Assembly: GCA_002813285.1 (NCBI GenBank)
Contig: PHTZ01000001.1
Span: 3,905,501 to 3,969,500 of the forward strand
Reading direction: 5' to 3'
Length of the DNA stretch: 64,000 bases
DNA from: Flavobacteriaceae bacterium MAR_2009_75
GTDB taxonomy: Bacteria; Bacteroidota; Bacteroidia; Flavobacteriales; Flavobacteriaceae
Of this stretch, positions 10,072-19,090 are shown piece by piece. A model generated the notes under the pieces. That model was not told the origin of the DNA and ran no database searches. It was given only the letters and a program-made list of their open reading frames with translations. Numbering within the stretch: position 1 is the first letter of the stretch; each line of letters opens with the position of its first letter. The position numbers were made by a program, and so were the translations under genes.

Positions 10072-11439
10072 TCATTTTTGCCAAGGAACACTAGCTGCCT
10101 TCTGTATATGGCGCATCAATGCCTTATTTAAATCACGGTATATTTTAGGATGTTGTTGAATCAAATTATGCTGTTCTTTGGGATCGTTACTTAAGTTATA
10201 CAGTTCATAGGCTTGTTGGGGTTTATTTTGCAGTAATTTCCAATCTCCCTTGCGTACGGCATAAATAGCGCGACCTCCATAGCCTTGTCCTCCTTCCCTT
10301 CGCGAGAAAAAAAGAGAGCGTTCTTGGCTATCGGCTTCTTTGGTATTAAGTAAATCTTGGCTGAACGACTCCCCTTCAATAGTTTCTTTACGACGGATAC
10401 CAGCAAATTCTAATAGAGTGGGGTACAAATCAATAGTAGTAAGGATATTTTTTATAATACTTTTCGATTCAATCTTTTTAGGCCAACTAATACATGTGGG
10501 AACTTTAAGTCCCCCTTCGTACATGCTCTGCTTTCCATCACGAAATAGGCCATTGTTAGCTTTACTGGGCAAATGCTCTCCATTGTCGCTGGTGAATACA
10601 ATAATTGAGTTATCATAGACCCCATTCTTCTTTAAGGCTTTTACTACCTGCCCGATTCCATCATCCATATGTTAAATAAATGCCTCTAGCGATGCACGCA
10701 ACGAATCAATTTCTTTTTCTCTCTTTAGTACGTTTTGTAACTTTTCCTTTGGAGGTTGTACTGGGTAGTGAGGAGCGTTTTATGCTAGATAAAGGAAAAA
10801 TGGGCTTTCATCAGAAGTCTTTTGTTCAATATAATTCGCAGCCCATTGACTGTAGAGATCTGTGGCATGGCCTTCAATATTAATAGTTTCCGTATTTAAA
10901 CGCATGTAATTGATACCATGACGACGATGTGTTTGATAATCGTCCATCATATCTCCCAACCAAACCTGAAAGTAATCAAAGCCTCGCTCATTTGGAGTAT
11001 TGGGATATTCTAGGCCCAGATGTCATTTGCCTATCAAGGCCATACTATAACCGTTGGTTTGTAGCTGCTTAGAAACAAGCTTGGCTTTAGGGGCAAGATG
11101 GCCCCAACTATTCTCTGGATTAGTACGGATGACCCCTGGCACACCAACATAATCTTGATGACGCCCTGTGAGAAGTGCCGCTCTAGTTGGGGAACAGACC
11201 GAACTAGTGGCATAAAAATTATCTAATCGTACACCAGAACTCGCTATTTGGTCAATATTTGGCGTTCGGATGTCGCTTGTGCCATAATAAGAAACATCGT
11301 GATATCCTTGGTCGTCAGTAAGAATAATTAAAATATTAGGTCTATCCGCAACAGGAACTTCTTTTTTAAAAGAGAAGATAATCCCAATTAGAAGACTTAC
11401 CAGAAGAAAATATAATACGCTTGGCAAATTCTTACCCAT
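10072..11439 (-). pseudogene. Sulfatase gene with three in-frame stop codons
   Basis: An S1-type formylglycine sulfatase, 455 codons, readable from end to end in one frame. It has an N-terminal membrane or signal segment, the metal Asp pair in ILTDDQGYHD, and the modification motif C82-S-P-T-R (TSSVCSPTRAALLTG). The frame is broken three times: TGA at 11023-11025 replaces the tryptophan of GKWHLG, TAA at 10780-10782 sits in FLYLA-stop-NAPHYP where Tyr is usual, and TAA at 10672-10674 sits before HMDDGIG where Glu or Gln is usual. There are no frameshifts. The C-terminal part keeps FTSDNGEH and the GDWKLL ending. It follows the nucleoside hydrolase on the same strand. The enzyme is almost certainly not produced whole. 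Confidence 0.9.
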
Positions 11440-11505
11440 TGATAACAGATGATTTTAGTATAATAAAATAGGCTAACATTGCTTTTTTTATGACTACTCC
11501 AATTT

Positions 11506-12552
11506 TTATGGTTTGCTTTTGAAGATGTTCGGATATTGTAACGAGGTATAAAAATCCTCCATAACGAGCGTCTTATCAAAATTTTCCCATATCGTTATTT
11601 CTCTACTATTTTCAGGGCGTTCTAGCCATTTATTATTTATGAGTATAGGAGCAGGTATAGTTTTTGACTCACCCCAGTTTTTATTTTTTAAAATGGCTGC
11701 GGCTACCATATCAAACATAGAGCGTGTAGGTGGGTCTGTATGATATTCAATATGTTTAAAAAGGCTTATGGAGTAATCACCAAAATTGGTAAAGTTGCCA
11801 CCATGTCTTCCAATAATGCCGTTTTTGGCTATTGGCCCCAAACCCGGCATTCTTTGATTGATTTCCTCTGGACTGACCTTCACCGCGTCGGTGCCAGAAG
11901 GCTTGCCATATCTTACAGTAACCATTTCAAACGGAATCTTACTGTTCAATACATAATTCATGGCGATGGTATCATTATTTTGATTGTATTCGCCGGGTTC
12001 AGGATAATTAGAGCCTAGCCAAACCACTTTTGTGCGTTGCGCCAAAGTGGAATCTTTCTTCAATGCGAGTGCGATGTTCGTCAACTTCCCTACCGCTAAA
12101 ATAATCACATCGGTATTACGTGTCTCATCCAAAATAAAATCAACAGCCTTTTGTCCGTCAAAGCTATCGTCCAATCCTTTGCTTAAAATTTCATTCAAAT
12201 TACCATTCGCGCCTCTTAAAAGTGGAATTGAGTCCTTTAGATTATATAATTGCAAGATTCGCTCGGCCTCTTCGTACTGCTCATCAATGTTTCCCCCAAG
12301 TCTTGTGGCATTGACGGTTATACCATTGATATTAAAGGTGTGCCCGTTCGATAGCAGGTATGCCAAAGCATGTTGGTCATCTAGCTCGTTATTGCAATCG
12401 GTGTCGAATATCAGATTTACTTTCTGGCTTTTCTCCGTTGTCCTATTGGTTGGTGCTTCAACTATCTTTTTGTCTTTACACCCGAAAAAACTCAATATAA
12501 AACATAGCAAGAGATACGTTGAATATTGATAGCGCGTTATTGATTTTGCCAT
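11506..12552 (-). CDS. Inosine/uridine-preferring nucleoside hydrolase, lipoprotein
   Basis: The protein hydrolyses the N-glycosidic bond of ribonucleosides to free base and ribose. The calcium-binding DxDxxxDD signature is clear (FDTDCNNELDDQHA), with further family segments (ILAVGKLTNIALAL; MFDMVAAAIL). A signal peptide with lipobox FFGC shows that it is lipidated and works in the periplasm or outer membrane, unlike the cytoplasmic RihA/B/C enzymes. I start it at the ATG at 12552 (MAKSITRY); an upstream in-frame start at 12579 would add nine residues. It belongs to a minus-strand cluster with an NCS1 nucleobase permease and two small membrane proteins, which suggests extracellular nucleoside or N-riboside scavenging. 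The exact nucleoside preference cannot be assigned. Confidence 0.88.
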   Translation of the reverse strand: MAKSITRYQYSTYLLLCFILSFFGCKDKKIVEAPTNRTTEKSQKVNLIFDTDCNNELDDQHALAYLLSNGHTFNINGITVNATRLGGNIDEQYEEAERILQLYNLKDSIPLLRGANGNLNEILSKGLDDSFDGQKAVDFILDETRNTDVIILAVGKLTNIALALKKDSTLAQRTKVVWLGSNYPEPGEYNQNNDTIAMNYVLNSKIPFEMVTVRYGKPSGTDAVKVSPEEINQRMPGLGPIAKNGIIGRHGGNFTNFGDYSISLFKHIEYHTDPPTRSMFDMVAAAILKNKNWGESKTIPAPILINNKWLERPENSREITIWENFDKTLVMEDFYTSLQYPNIFKSKP

Positions 12553-12643
12553 TTCTGCTAATTTTAAATATGTGACCAATATTTTAATCTAGAACTCTTC
12601 AATTTTTTCTTTATTTGGGTCAGATTCCTTTCATTTTCGGTTT

Positions 12644-13039
12644 TTAGTTTTTGAACTTATAAACTAAAAATCCGATTAGTAAAAATACTACGGCAACTAT
12701 GTCAATTTGCATTACTCTTTCCAACGCTGTATTAACTCCATCCATTAGAAAATACAATACGATAAATGAAAACATACTTATCAATCCTACGGTTACTGAT
12801 GTAGCGTAGTACTTTTTTGAAATAGCAGCGTATATCATTATTCCGCCTACTATTCCGAACAAAACCGCTCTATGTCTCAACAAAAGCTCAAAGTTTACAT
12901 TTGGTATTTCAATACCGTATGATTTGGAGATTTTTTCGGGTAAAAACGCTAAAATAGAAGGCAATATGTTTATTCCGCCAGTAGTTAAAAGTGAGATTCG
13001 AAATACGGTTTCCGAGACTGTTTGTTTAGCTTGTACCAT
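12644..13039 (-). CDS. Small four-helix membrane protein of unknown function
   Basis: A 131-residue protein with four predicted membrane segments at about residues 14-34, 53-72, 78-98 and 108-128, and short loops. I do not recognise a named family with certainty; similar short proteins in Flavobacteria are uncharacterised. The start ATG at 13039 overlaps the end of the preceding small ORF by 16 bases, and the gene lies between the NCS1 permease and the nucleoside hydrolase, so it is probably co-transcribed with them. A role in transport or membrane stress is only a guess. Confidence 0.7.
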   Translation of the reverse strand: MVQAKQTVSETVFRISLLTTGGINILPSILAFLPEKISKSYGIEIPNVNFELLLRHRAVLFGIVGGIMIYAAISKKYYATSVTVGLISMFSFIVLYFLMDGVNTALERVMQIDIVAVVFLLIGFLVYKFKN

Positions 13040-13227
13040 TTGGCGAAAGGTTACGTATTTTGTTTGTTGATCCAGAAGGGTGCCGTAAAAAGCCAGATTA
13101 TAGTACCGACTAATATCAGGGTCTTATAGTCTTGTAATTCGAGCAAATTGGCGAATACCAAAAATGACGGAATCAAAGTGAGCGCAAGGCCGATGTAGGA
13201 TATTATTTTGAGTGCTATTATTTTCAT
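13024..13227 (-). CDS. Short membrane protein, C-terminus probably frameshifted
   Basis: A 67-residue ORF with two hydrophobic segments (ISYIGLALTLIPSFLVF; LILVGTIIWLFTA). It starts at ATG 13227, 24 bases after the permease stop, and is probably co-transcribed. After LFTA the frame continues HPSGSTNK to a TAA at 13024. If one GT of the GTGTG at 13079-13083 is removed, the frame instead reads LFTAPFWINKQNT and stops at 13049, which looks like the family ending of short Bacteroidota membrane proteins. So a dinucleotide gain may have altered the tail. Function unknown. Confidence 0.6.
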
Positions 13228-13250
13228 TGATTAGAAGTTAGAATGTTATA

Positions 13251-14654
13251 TTATGGGTTGGTTTTGTACTGTTTCTGTTGCAATATCGCAAAGAGAAGAT
13301 AACTGATTCCACCAATTATCCAACCGGGAATAGCAACAAAGAAATAAAAATCCGCTTCGGTATAGACATAAATAAAATAACTGGCCGCCACGGCAATGAT
13401 CCAAGCGGCAAGGACTGAAAAATTAACTTTTATGTTTTTGAGGGAGGCCAGATTCTGGGTAAGACCGATTTTTGGGAAAATAAAAATATCCAAGATTACC
13501 ACGGCACCTACTGGCGAGGCCAACAAGGCGTACAATCCTAGAAACTGGTCTAATTTACTAATGATAGCAGGAGAACAAGCAAGCACGGTAGCAGTAATGC
13601 CTACGATCATGGTAATTTTCCATCTGGGAAACTTTGGCAGCAATGCCTGTACCGCTAATCCCGCTCTGTAAATCGTTGGGTTTGCGGTTGTCCAGCCTGC
13701 AACTACCACACATATGGCACCTGCCAGTCCCGCACCCATAAAAGCTATTTCTCCAGGTGTCGGGTTTGAATTTCCTGCTTGTAGTGCCACCGCACATAAA
13801 ATACCGGAGGCTATCCATGCCATGAAATGACCTATAAACATTCCGAAAGCTGACGCGAGCCCATAGTATGATTTTTTTGCATATCTGTAAATAGACATGT
13901 CCGCCAAGCCTATATGCATCGAGCTGTTACATAACCACGCAAAAATAAGTACATGCCAAAAGGTATATTTGGTTTGCCCCTCCGCTGGTATTCCAGTCCA
14001 TATTTTTTCTTTTCCTATTTCCCAAAAATTATCGAAGGATGTAACCCCTAATTGGGGCAGCATCGCCAATCCTGCCGCTAAAAATACCAAAGGCATCCAA
14101 GGTGCAAAAATATTTGCGAATTTGGAGACCCTGTCAAAACCGAAGGTTGCTACAACGGTAATGACAAGACCGATACCTCCTATTGTCAAAATGTATAGAA
14201 AGCTGGTAGGGTACAAATCGGTCAATCCTGGTCCGGGAATATTTAACAACAGTGCTATAGCCGAAGCTGAAACGCCTATCATGGCGGATGCGGTTACACA
14301 GAAAAGAATCCCGTTTACAATATTGTACAAACTGACAAGACCAACACCACTTATTTTTTCTAATTGGTAGAAAATAGTAAGGCGTGTTTTTACGGCAGCG
14401 GGTGCGCAAATTAGTGTCCAACTTAGGGTTGCGAGTAGGTTACCGATAAAAAGCCCTAGAAATATGTCGACAATTCCAACACCATGAAGTACAAAAAGAG
14501 GTCCTATTATAAATTCGGTTCCTGCAATATGTTCACCGGCGACCATACCAACAAAACTCTTAAAGCCCTTGACTGCTTTAATAGGTACTGGTTCTCTCTC
14601 GTATTCGTTAATTTCCTTGAGTTGTTCTTTAAGAGAAGTTTTGCCTTCTTTCAT
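13251..14654 (-). CDS. NCS1-family nucleobase:cation symporter
   Basis: A 467-residue inner-membrane permease with about 12 membrane segments, resembling cytosine permease/purine permeases of the NCS1 family. Visible family features include the N-terminal GFKSFVGMVAGEHIAGTEF region and GPGLTDLYP, and the charged N-terminal cytoplasmic tail of about 30 residues. It would import a free nucleobase (or allantoin- or vitamin-like ring compound) with a cation. It is the first gene of a minus-strand run that ends with a lipoprotein nucleoside hydrolase, so hydrolysis outside the inner membrane followed by base import is the simplest reading. It is divergent from the sulfatase at 14777. Substrate not determinable by eye. 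Confidence 0.85.
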   Translation of the reverse strand: MKEGKTSLKEQLKEINEYEREPVPIKAVKGFKSFVGMVAGEHIAGTEFIIGPLFVLHGVGIVDIFLGLFIGNLLATLSWTLICAPAAVKTRLTIFYQLEKISGVGLVSLYNIVNGILFCVTASAMIGVSASAIALLLNIPGPGLTDLYPTSFLYILTIGGIGLVITVVATFGFDRVSKFANIFAPWMPLVFLAAGLAMLPQLGVTSFDNFWEIGKEKIWTGIPAEGQTKYTFWHVLIFAWLCNSSMHIGLADMSIYRYAKKSYYGLASAFGMFIGHFMAWIASGILCAVALQAGNSNPTPGEIAFMGAGLAGAICVVVAGWTTANPTIYRAGLAVQALLPKFPRWKITMIVGITATVLACSPAIISKLDQFLGLYALLASPVGAVVILDIFIFPKIGLTQNLASLKNIKVNFSVLAAWIIAVAASYFIYVYTEADFYFFVAIPGWIIGGISYLLFAILQQKQYKTNP

Positions 14655-14776
14655 TATAATTATGGTTGGTTGTTGTAATTGCCAAATTCAGAGTTATTAC
14701 CTTCATTTCTCTTTCAATTCGTAATATATAAGCTATTAAAATGGTGTTTTTACGATATTTCGGTAAAATATTAAAA

Positions 14777-16177
14777 ATGAAAAACATTTATGGGATTGCC
14801 GTCGGTTTACTTTTGATACATACGAGTTGTAAAGAAAGTGTCGTTGAAGTAGCTGAGGTTAGACCACCGAATATCGTCATTATAGTGGCTGACGATTTGG
14901 GTTGGTCAGATTTAGGAAGTTACGGTAATCCGTATTTTGAAAGTCCGCATTTAGACGCATTGGCAAAAAAAGGGATGCGTTTTACTAACGCCTACTCAGG
15001 CAGCCATGTTTGCTCTCCGACCAGAGCAAGTTTTTTAACAGGTCGTAGTCCCGCTAGGGTCGGTTTAACAAATTATCTTTTTGGCACGAAAAAGGTAGAA
15101 GACTCTCCTGTGCTTCCTGCGGAATACGTGAACCATCTCCCCTTGAAAGAGATAACTATCGCAGAAGAACTCAAAAAAGATGGATATAAGACAGCATTGA
15201 TAGGCAAATGGCACCTTGGCGAGAATACGACTTTCGGAATGTCGGATCCAAAATTTCAAGGTTTTGATGTCACCGAAGGGTTCGATTACGAATTACTTCC
15301 TGTAGAAGACACCTATAAATGGTATAAAATCGGTGATACCACGAATGCCTTTGAATTGCCATATCTTACCGATGAGATTACGCAGAACTCCATTAAATTT
15401 ATTGAACAACATAAGGACACCACTTTTTTCATGACCGTTGCCCATTTTGCGGTGCATTTGCCGTTGCAGGGGAAAGATTCGCTGGTCACCAAGTATCAGG
15501 AAAAAGAAAATCCCAGACCAGATGATTACCACCCAACCTATGCAGCGATGATAGAACAAATGGATGCATCGGTTGGTACCATTCTTCAAAGTCTAGAGGA
15601 TAATGATTTGATGGATAATACATTGGTTGTTTTTGTATCTGATAACGGCGGATTGGCAGTTGGTGAGGCAGGAGACAAACCAACGGTTAACGATCCTTTG
15701 AGAGCTGGTAAAGGAACTATGTACGAAGGAGGAATAAGAGTACCTATGATGGCCTATTGGAAAGACCATTTTGACGGCGGATTCCTCAATCATTCCACTA
15801 TAAGCACGATGGATATTTTTCCAACGCTGTTGAAACTTGTCCGAGGTAATGAAAGTGTTGACCAGACCATTGATGGAGAAAACAAACTAGCTGCCTTCTC
15901 CTCTGAAAAACTGCTACCAAGAAAATCGCTTTACTTTCACTATCCTCATTTCAGTAACCAAGGCGGGAGACCTAAAGCGGCCGTAAGAATGGGTGACATG
16001 AAACTTATCCTTTCCTTGGAAGATGAAACTACGGAGTTGTACAATTTAAAAAATGATATGGGGGAAAAAGAAGATGTTAGTACAAAATTCCCAAAAATCA
16101 CCTCTCGTATGAAAGATAGTATCACAAGATGGTTGAAGGATACGAACGCCCCTATGCCAATTAAAAAAATGAAATGA
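14777..16177 (+). CDS. Sulfatase (S1 family), lipoprotein
   Basis: A formylglycine-dependent sulfatase of 466 residues from the ATG at 14777; an upstream in-frame ATG at 14741 would place 12 residues before the signal peptide and is less likely. The signal ends in a lipobox (LLIHTSC, Cys18). Metal ligands are visible at Asp39/Asp40 (IVADDLGWSD), the modified Cys79 lies in HVCSPTRASFLTG, the substrate-side GKWHLG motif is intact, and VSDNGG supplies further metal ligands. It removes sulfate esters from glycans at the cell surface or in the periplasm. Its stop overlaps the start of the next gene (ATGA), so the two are translationally coupled. Subfamily and sulfate position cannot be set without database comparison. 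Confidence 0.9.
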   Translation: MKNIYGIAVGLLLIHTSCKESVVEVAEVRPPNIVIIVADDLGWSDLGSYGNPYFESPHLDALAKKGMRFTNAYSGSHVCSPTRASFLTGRSPARVGLTNYLFGTKKVEDSPVLPAEYVNHLPLKEITIAEELKKDGYKTALIGKWHLGENTTFGMSDPKFQGFDVTEGFDYELLPVEDTYKWYKIGDTTNAFELPYLTDEITQNSIKFIEQHKDTTFFMTVAHFAVHLPLQGKDSLVTKYQEKENPRPDDYHPTYAAMIEQMDASVGTILQSLEDNDLMDNTLVVFVSDNGGLAVGEAGDKPTVNDPLRAGKGTMYEGGIRVPMMAYWKDHFDGGFLNHSTISTMDIFPTLLKLVRGNESVDQTIDGENKLAAFSSEKLLPRKSLYFHYPHFSNQGGRPKAAVRMGDMKLILSLEDETTELYNLKNDMGEKEDVSTKFPKITSRMKDSITRWLKDTNAPMPIKKMK

Positions 16178-17304
16178 TAAAGAAAGAATGCACATTTCTA
16201 TTCTTATTTTTTATTGGCGGATTAATTGCTGTGAGCTGTCAGAATCGTGCTAGTCAAACGGATACGGATACTTTATTTCTTCGAAACAATCATCTACAAC
16301 TAATTTTAGATTTAAGAGGAGGTGCGATTACTTCTTTGAATGTTACAGGTAGCACACTTAATCCTTTCAACTGGTCTTTACCCGTGGAAAAACAGCCTGA
16401 AATCAATAAAAACGGATATCCTTTTCAAGGGCACTTTATAAGTCTAGGAACTTGGGGAATGCCTACTGAAGGAGAACAAAAAGAAGGTCTACGTTTGTAC
16501 GGGGAAGCAAACTTGAAAAAATGGGAAATACAAGATTCAATCACAGCCTTAAGTGCGAAAGTCGGCTTTAAGGGTACAATAGAAAAACTAGATGTTGAGC
16601 GCACTTTGCACTTATATAAAAATGCTCCGGTAGTGCGAGTGACCGAAAGTGTTACCAATAGACATCCCATAGGGAGAATGTATAATTTTTTACAGCATGC
16701 AACTTTTGGTGGGCAATTCTCGACTAAAGATTTACAAATAGATACAAATGCCGGACGGGGATTTTACCAAAAAGCGGCTTATCCTAGAACCTCTTATGAC
16801 AGCCTCGAAACTAATTCGTTCATTTGGCCAAAAGGTGTTTTGCCTGATGGGCCTATCGATTTAAGAAGCTCGGGTAGTCGAGAAATGACGTACTTGACCT
16901 CTCATGTTTTCGATGAAAACATAAGCATGGGTTGGGCAACAGCGCTTAATCCGAAAGAGGGTTTGCTTATTGGGTATGTGTGGAATATAAAGGAGTACCC
17001 ATGGTTAAATGTTTGGCACCAGTACATTGATGGGGTTTACTATGGACGGGCCATAGAGTTTGCTACCTGTGGTCTAGGACTCCATTTTGAAACACTCGCA
17101 AAAGAAGATTTACGTTTTTTTGGAAAACATTCCTTCGAATTTATAGATGCGGGGGAGCAAATTACAAAGTCTTATACCCTATTCGCCCTACCTGTCTCAA
17201 AGCGCGTTTCGGAAGTGCAGAATGTAAACATCAGCGCGGGGGTAATTACTATCTACTATCTTGAAAAGGGTAAACTACAAAAAACGGAAATCGAATTGGA
17301 TTAA
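16174..17304 (+). CDS. Lipoprotein with galactose-mutarotase-like fold
   Basis: A 376-residue lipoprotein (signal with AVSC lipobox, Cys22) whose body looks like the aldose-epimerase/galactose-mutarotase beta-sandwich: DLRGGAITSLNVTGS near the start, VERTLHLYKNAPVVRVTESVTN, and YPWLNVWHQYIDG and late beta strands. The start ATG overlaps the sulfatase stop by four bases. Such proteins in sugar loci may mutarotate released sugars, bind oligosaccharides, or act as lyases or hydrolases with this fold. Catalytic histidines typical of GalM are not evident, so a non-epimerase role is possible. I do not assign a reaction. Confidence 0.7.
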   Translation: MIKKECTFLFLFFIGGLIAVSCQNRASQTDTDTLFLRNNHLQLILDLRGGAITSLNVTGSTLNPFNWSLPVEKQPEINKNGYPFQGHFISLGTWGMPTEGEQKEGLRLYGEANLKKWEIQDSITALSAKVGFKGTIEKLDVERTLHLYKNAPVVRVTESVTNRHPIGRMYNFLQHATFGGQFSTKDLQIDTNAGRGFYQKAAYPRTSYDSLETNSFIWPKGVLPDGPIDLRSSGSREMTYLTSHVFDENISMGWATALNPKEGLLIGYVWNIKEYPWLNVWHQYIDGVYYGRAIEFATCGLGLHFETLAKEDLRFFGKHSFEFIDAGEQITKSYTLFALPVSKRVSEVQNVNISAGVITIYYLEKGKLQKTEIELD

Positions 17305-17456
17305 GACTTTAAGGCTAAAGCTCTCCATATTTTCTAATGAAGATGGTTTTGTGTACCCAAGTATCTTATTTAGTTAGGTTAAATTCTTTTTTGTTTTAAT
17401 GTTCTCAGTAACGAATCATAGATGTTACCCAAGTTAAAGACATTAACCGCTTTACA

Positions 17457-17492
17457 TAAAAAAAGGTTGCTCCCATCCGAAAACAACCTTTT
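17457..17492 (-). terminator. Terminator of the susCD operon
   Basis: AAAAGGTTG (17461-17469) pairs with CAACCTTTT (17484-17492) around a 14-base loop. Read on the minus strand it lies about 25 bases after the SusD stop and runs into seven or more Ts. Confidence 0.85.
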
Positions 17493-17514
17493 AAACTCAA
17501 CTCAACTAACAATA

Positions 17515-19080
17515 TTAATATCCTGGGTTCTGAACTAGATTAGGGTTGTCTATCAATTCTGCTTCAGGAATGGGTAATGTTTCATTTTTTCCAATGGTAA
17601 AACCTGGCATGATTTCAGGTAATTCCGAACTATTAATTTTTCCGGCTGCCGCCCATCGTACCAAATCAAAATATAGGGAATACTCGAATGTAAGTTCTAA
17701 TCTACGCTCCGTTCTTAGTGCATTGAAGAAATCACTTGCACTTAAGCCTTCGGGCAGGGGGTCAACACCAGCTCTAAGTCGAACTTGATTAACGGCACCA
17801 TAGGCAACGGCAGTAGGACCATTTACTTCGTTCTCGGCCTCGGCGAACAATAAAAGTACATCTGCCAGACGAATCACTCTATAATTGATTGAGTTTTGAT
17901 TAAAAGTCTCTGGGTCAGAAGGGCCACCGGCATATTTTCGTATTCCCAATACGGGCAAATCCGGATCGGGAAATATTAATTGTCTATTTCTCCATTGTCC
18001 AGCTTCAACCGGGTCATCCGCTACTGGATTCCAAGACTCCCATACATCGCCTGGTCTGGCGAAAGTACCAGTGCGTCTTATAGCATCCTCTTCTGGAAAC
18101 TGGGCAAAAAATTCTATGGTTTGCCTTCCAGGAACCGCGTTCCTAAATCCATTTCTGGCAGGGCTAAACCAGTTACTTATCCAGTTCGATTCATTTGGAC
18201 CTCCTAAATTAGGTTGATTGAAAGCGGCACCAAAGCCCGCTTGAAATTGAATTTCAAAAATAGACTCTCCATTATTTTCATTGGTCTTGGGAAAAATATT
18301 AATGAAATCAGTTTCTAGCGTATAAACTCCTGAATTGATGACTTCATTTAAAATATCTCTCGCCGCCTGATACTTGCCTTGGTATAAGTACGCCTTGCCC
18401 AATAAAGATTTGGCCGCTCCGGAGGTTGCTCTTCCGAGATTACTGTTGTCATAACTCTCAGGAAGATTGGCGATTGCCTCCAACAAGTCCGTTTCTATAA
18501 CAGCGTAAACATCCGATGCAGGGGACTGTAAAGGAAAAAGTTGACTTTCATCGGAAAGGTCCCCATTAAAAACCTGATTGTAAATAGGAACGTTTCCATA
18601 GAGTTTTACAAGCTCAAAATAATAAAAAGCCCTGAGGAACTTTGCCTCACCCAATACACGGTTTAAAATATCCTGATTAGGTGCTTCGATTCCGGGAACT
18701 TTGTCGATTACCTGATTGGCTCTGTTAATACCTTTGTAGCAGTCGGACCAAGCCCTTGGAATCAAATCTCCGGAAGCTGGATTAAAATTGAAGTTAACGT
18801 AAACCTGTTCATTGGGATTTGTACCGTTGGTCAAAGCAGTTTCACCCGTAAAATGGGCGATGTACATGTAGAAACGTTGAAAGAGCCCTAGTTCGTTTAA
18901 CGGACCGTAAACCGCATTTACAGCACTTATAGCATCTGCCTCGGTCGAGTAGAATGTGTTCTCGTCCAATTCTCTAAAAACATCTGCTTCATCTAGAAAT
19001 GAATCGCTACAGCTAATTGCTATAAAACTTAGCGCTAGCATTAAATATGTTGGGATTTTCATAGTATATATATTTTTCAT
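17515..19080 (-). CDS. SusD/RagB-family glycan-binding lipoprotein
   Basis: A 521-residue surface lipoprotein of the SusD family: signal with lipobox AISC, the N-terminal SDSFLDEAD, TPR-like helices around WSDCYKGINRANQVI and AKFLRAFYYFELVKLYG, and the C-terminal RRLELTFEYSLYFDLVRW and LPIPEAELIDNPNLVQNPGY end typical of the family. It captures glycan at the outer membrane and closes over the SusC channel. The start may be 19080 or the ATG at 19062 (MKIPTYLM), the latter giving a more usual signal peptide. It is separated from SusC by only 10 bases, so they form one operon. Ligand unknown. Confidence 0.93.
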   Translation of the reverse strand: MKNIYTMKIPTYLMLALSFIAISCSDSFLDEADVFRELDENTFYSTEADAISAVNAVYGPLNELGLFQRFYMYIAHFTGETALTNGTNPNEQVYVNFNFNPASGDLIPRAWSDCYKGINRANQVIDKVPGIEAPNQDILNRVLGEAKFLRAFYYFELVKLYGNVPIYNQVFNGDLSDESQLFPLQSPASDVYAVIETDLLEAIANLPESYDNSNLGRATSGAAKSLLGKAYLYQGKYQAARDILNEVINSGVYTLETDFINIFPKTNENNGESIFEIQFQAGFGAAFNQPNLGGPNESNWISNWFSPARNGFRNAVPGRQTIEFFAQFPEEDAIRRTGTFARPGDVWESWNPVADDPVEAGQWRNRQLIFPDPDLPVLGIRKYAGGPSDPETFNQNSINYRVIRLADVLLLFAEAENEVNGPTAVAYGAVNQVRLRAGVDPLPEGLSASDFFNALRTERRLELTFEYSLYFDLVRWAAAGKINSSELPEIMPGFTIGKNETLPIPEAELIDNPNLVQNPGY

Positions 19081-19090
19081 GATTGATAGT

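Noticed and set aside
469-11439. Stop-codon reassignment to explain in-frame stops
   Set aside because: TAG, TGA and TAA are all found interrupting genes while the same codons end intact neighbouring genes.
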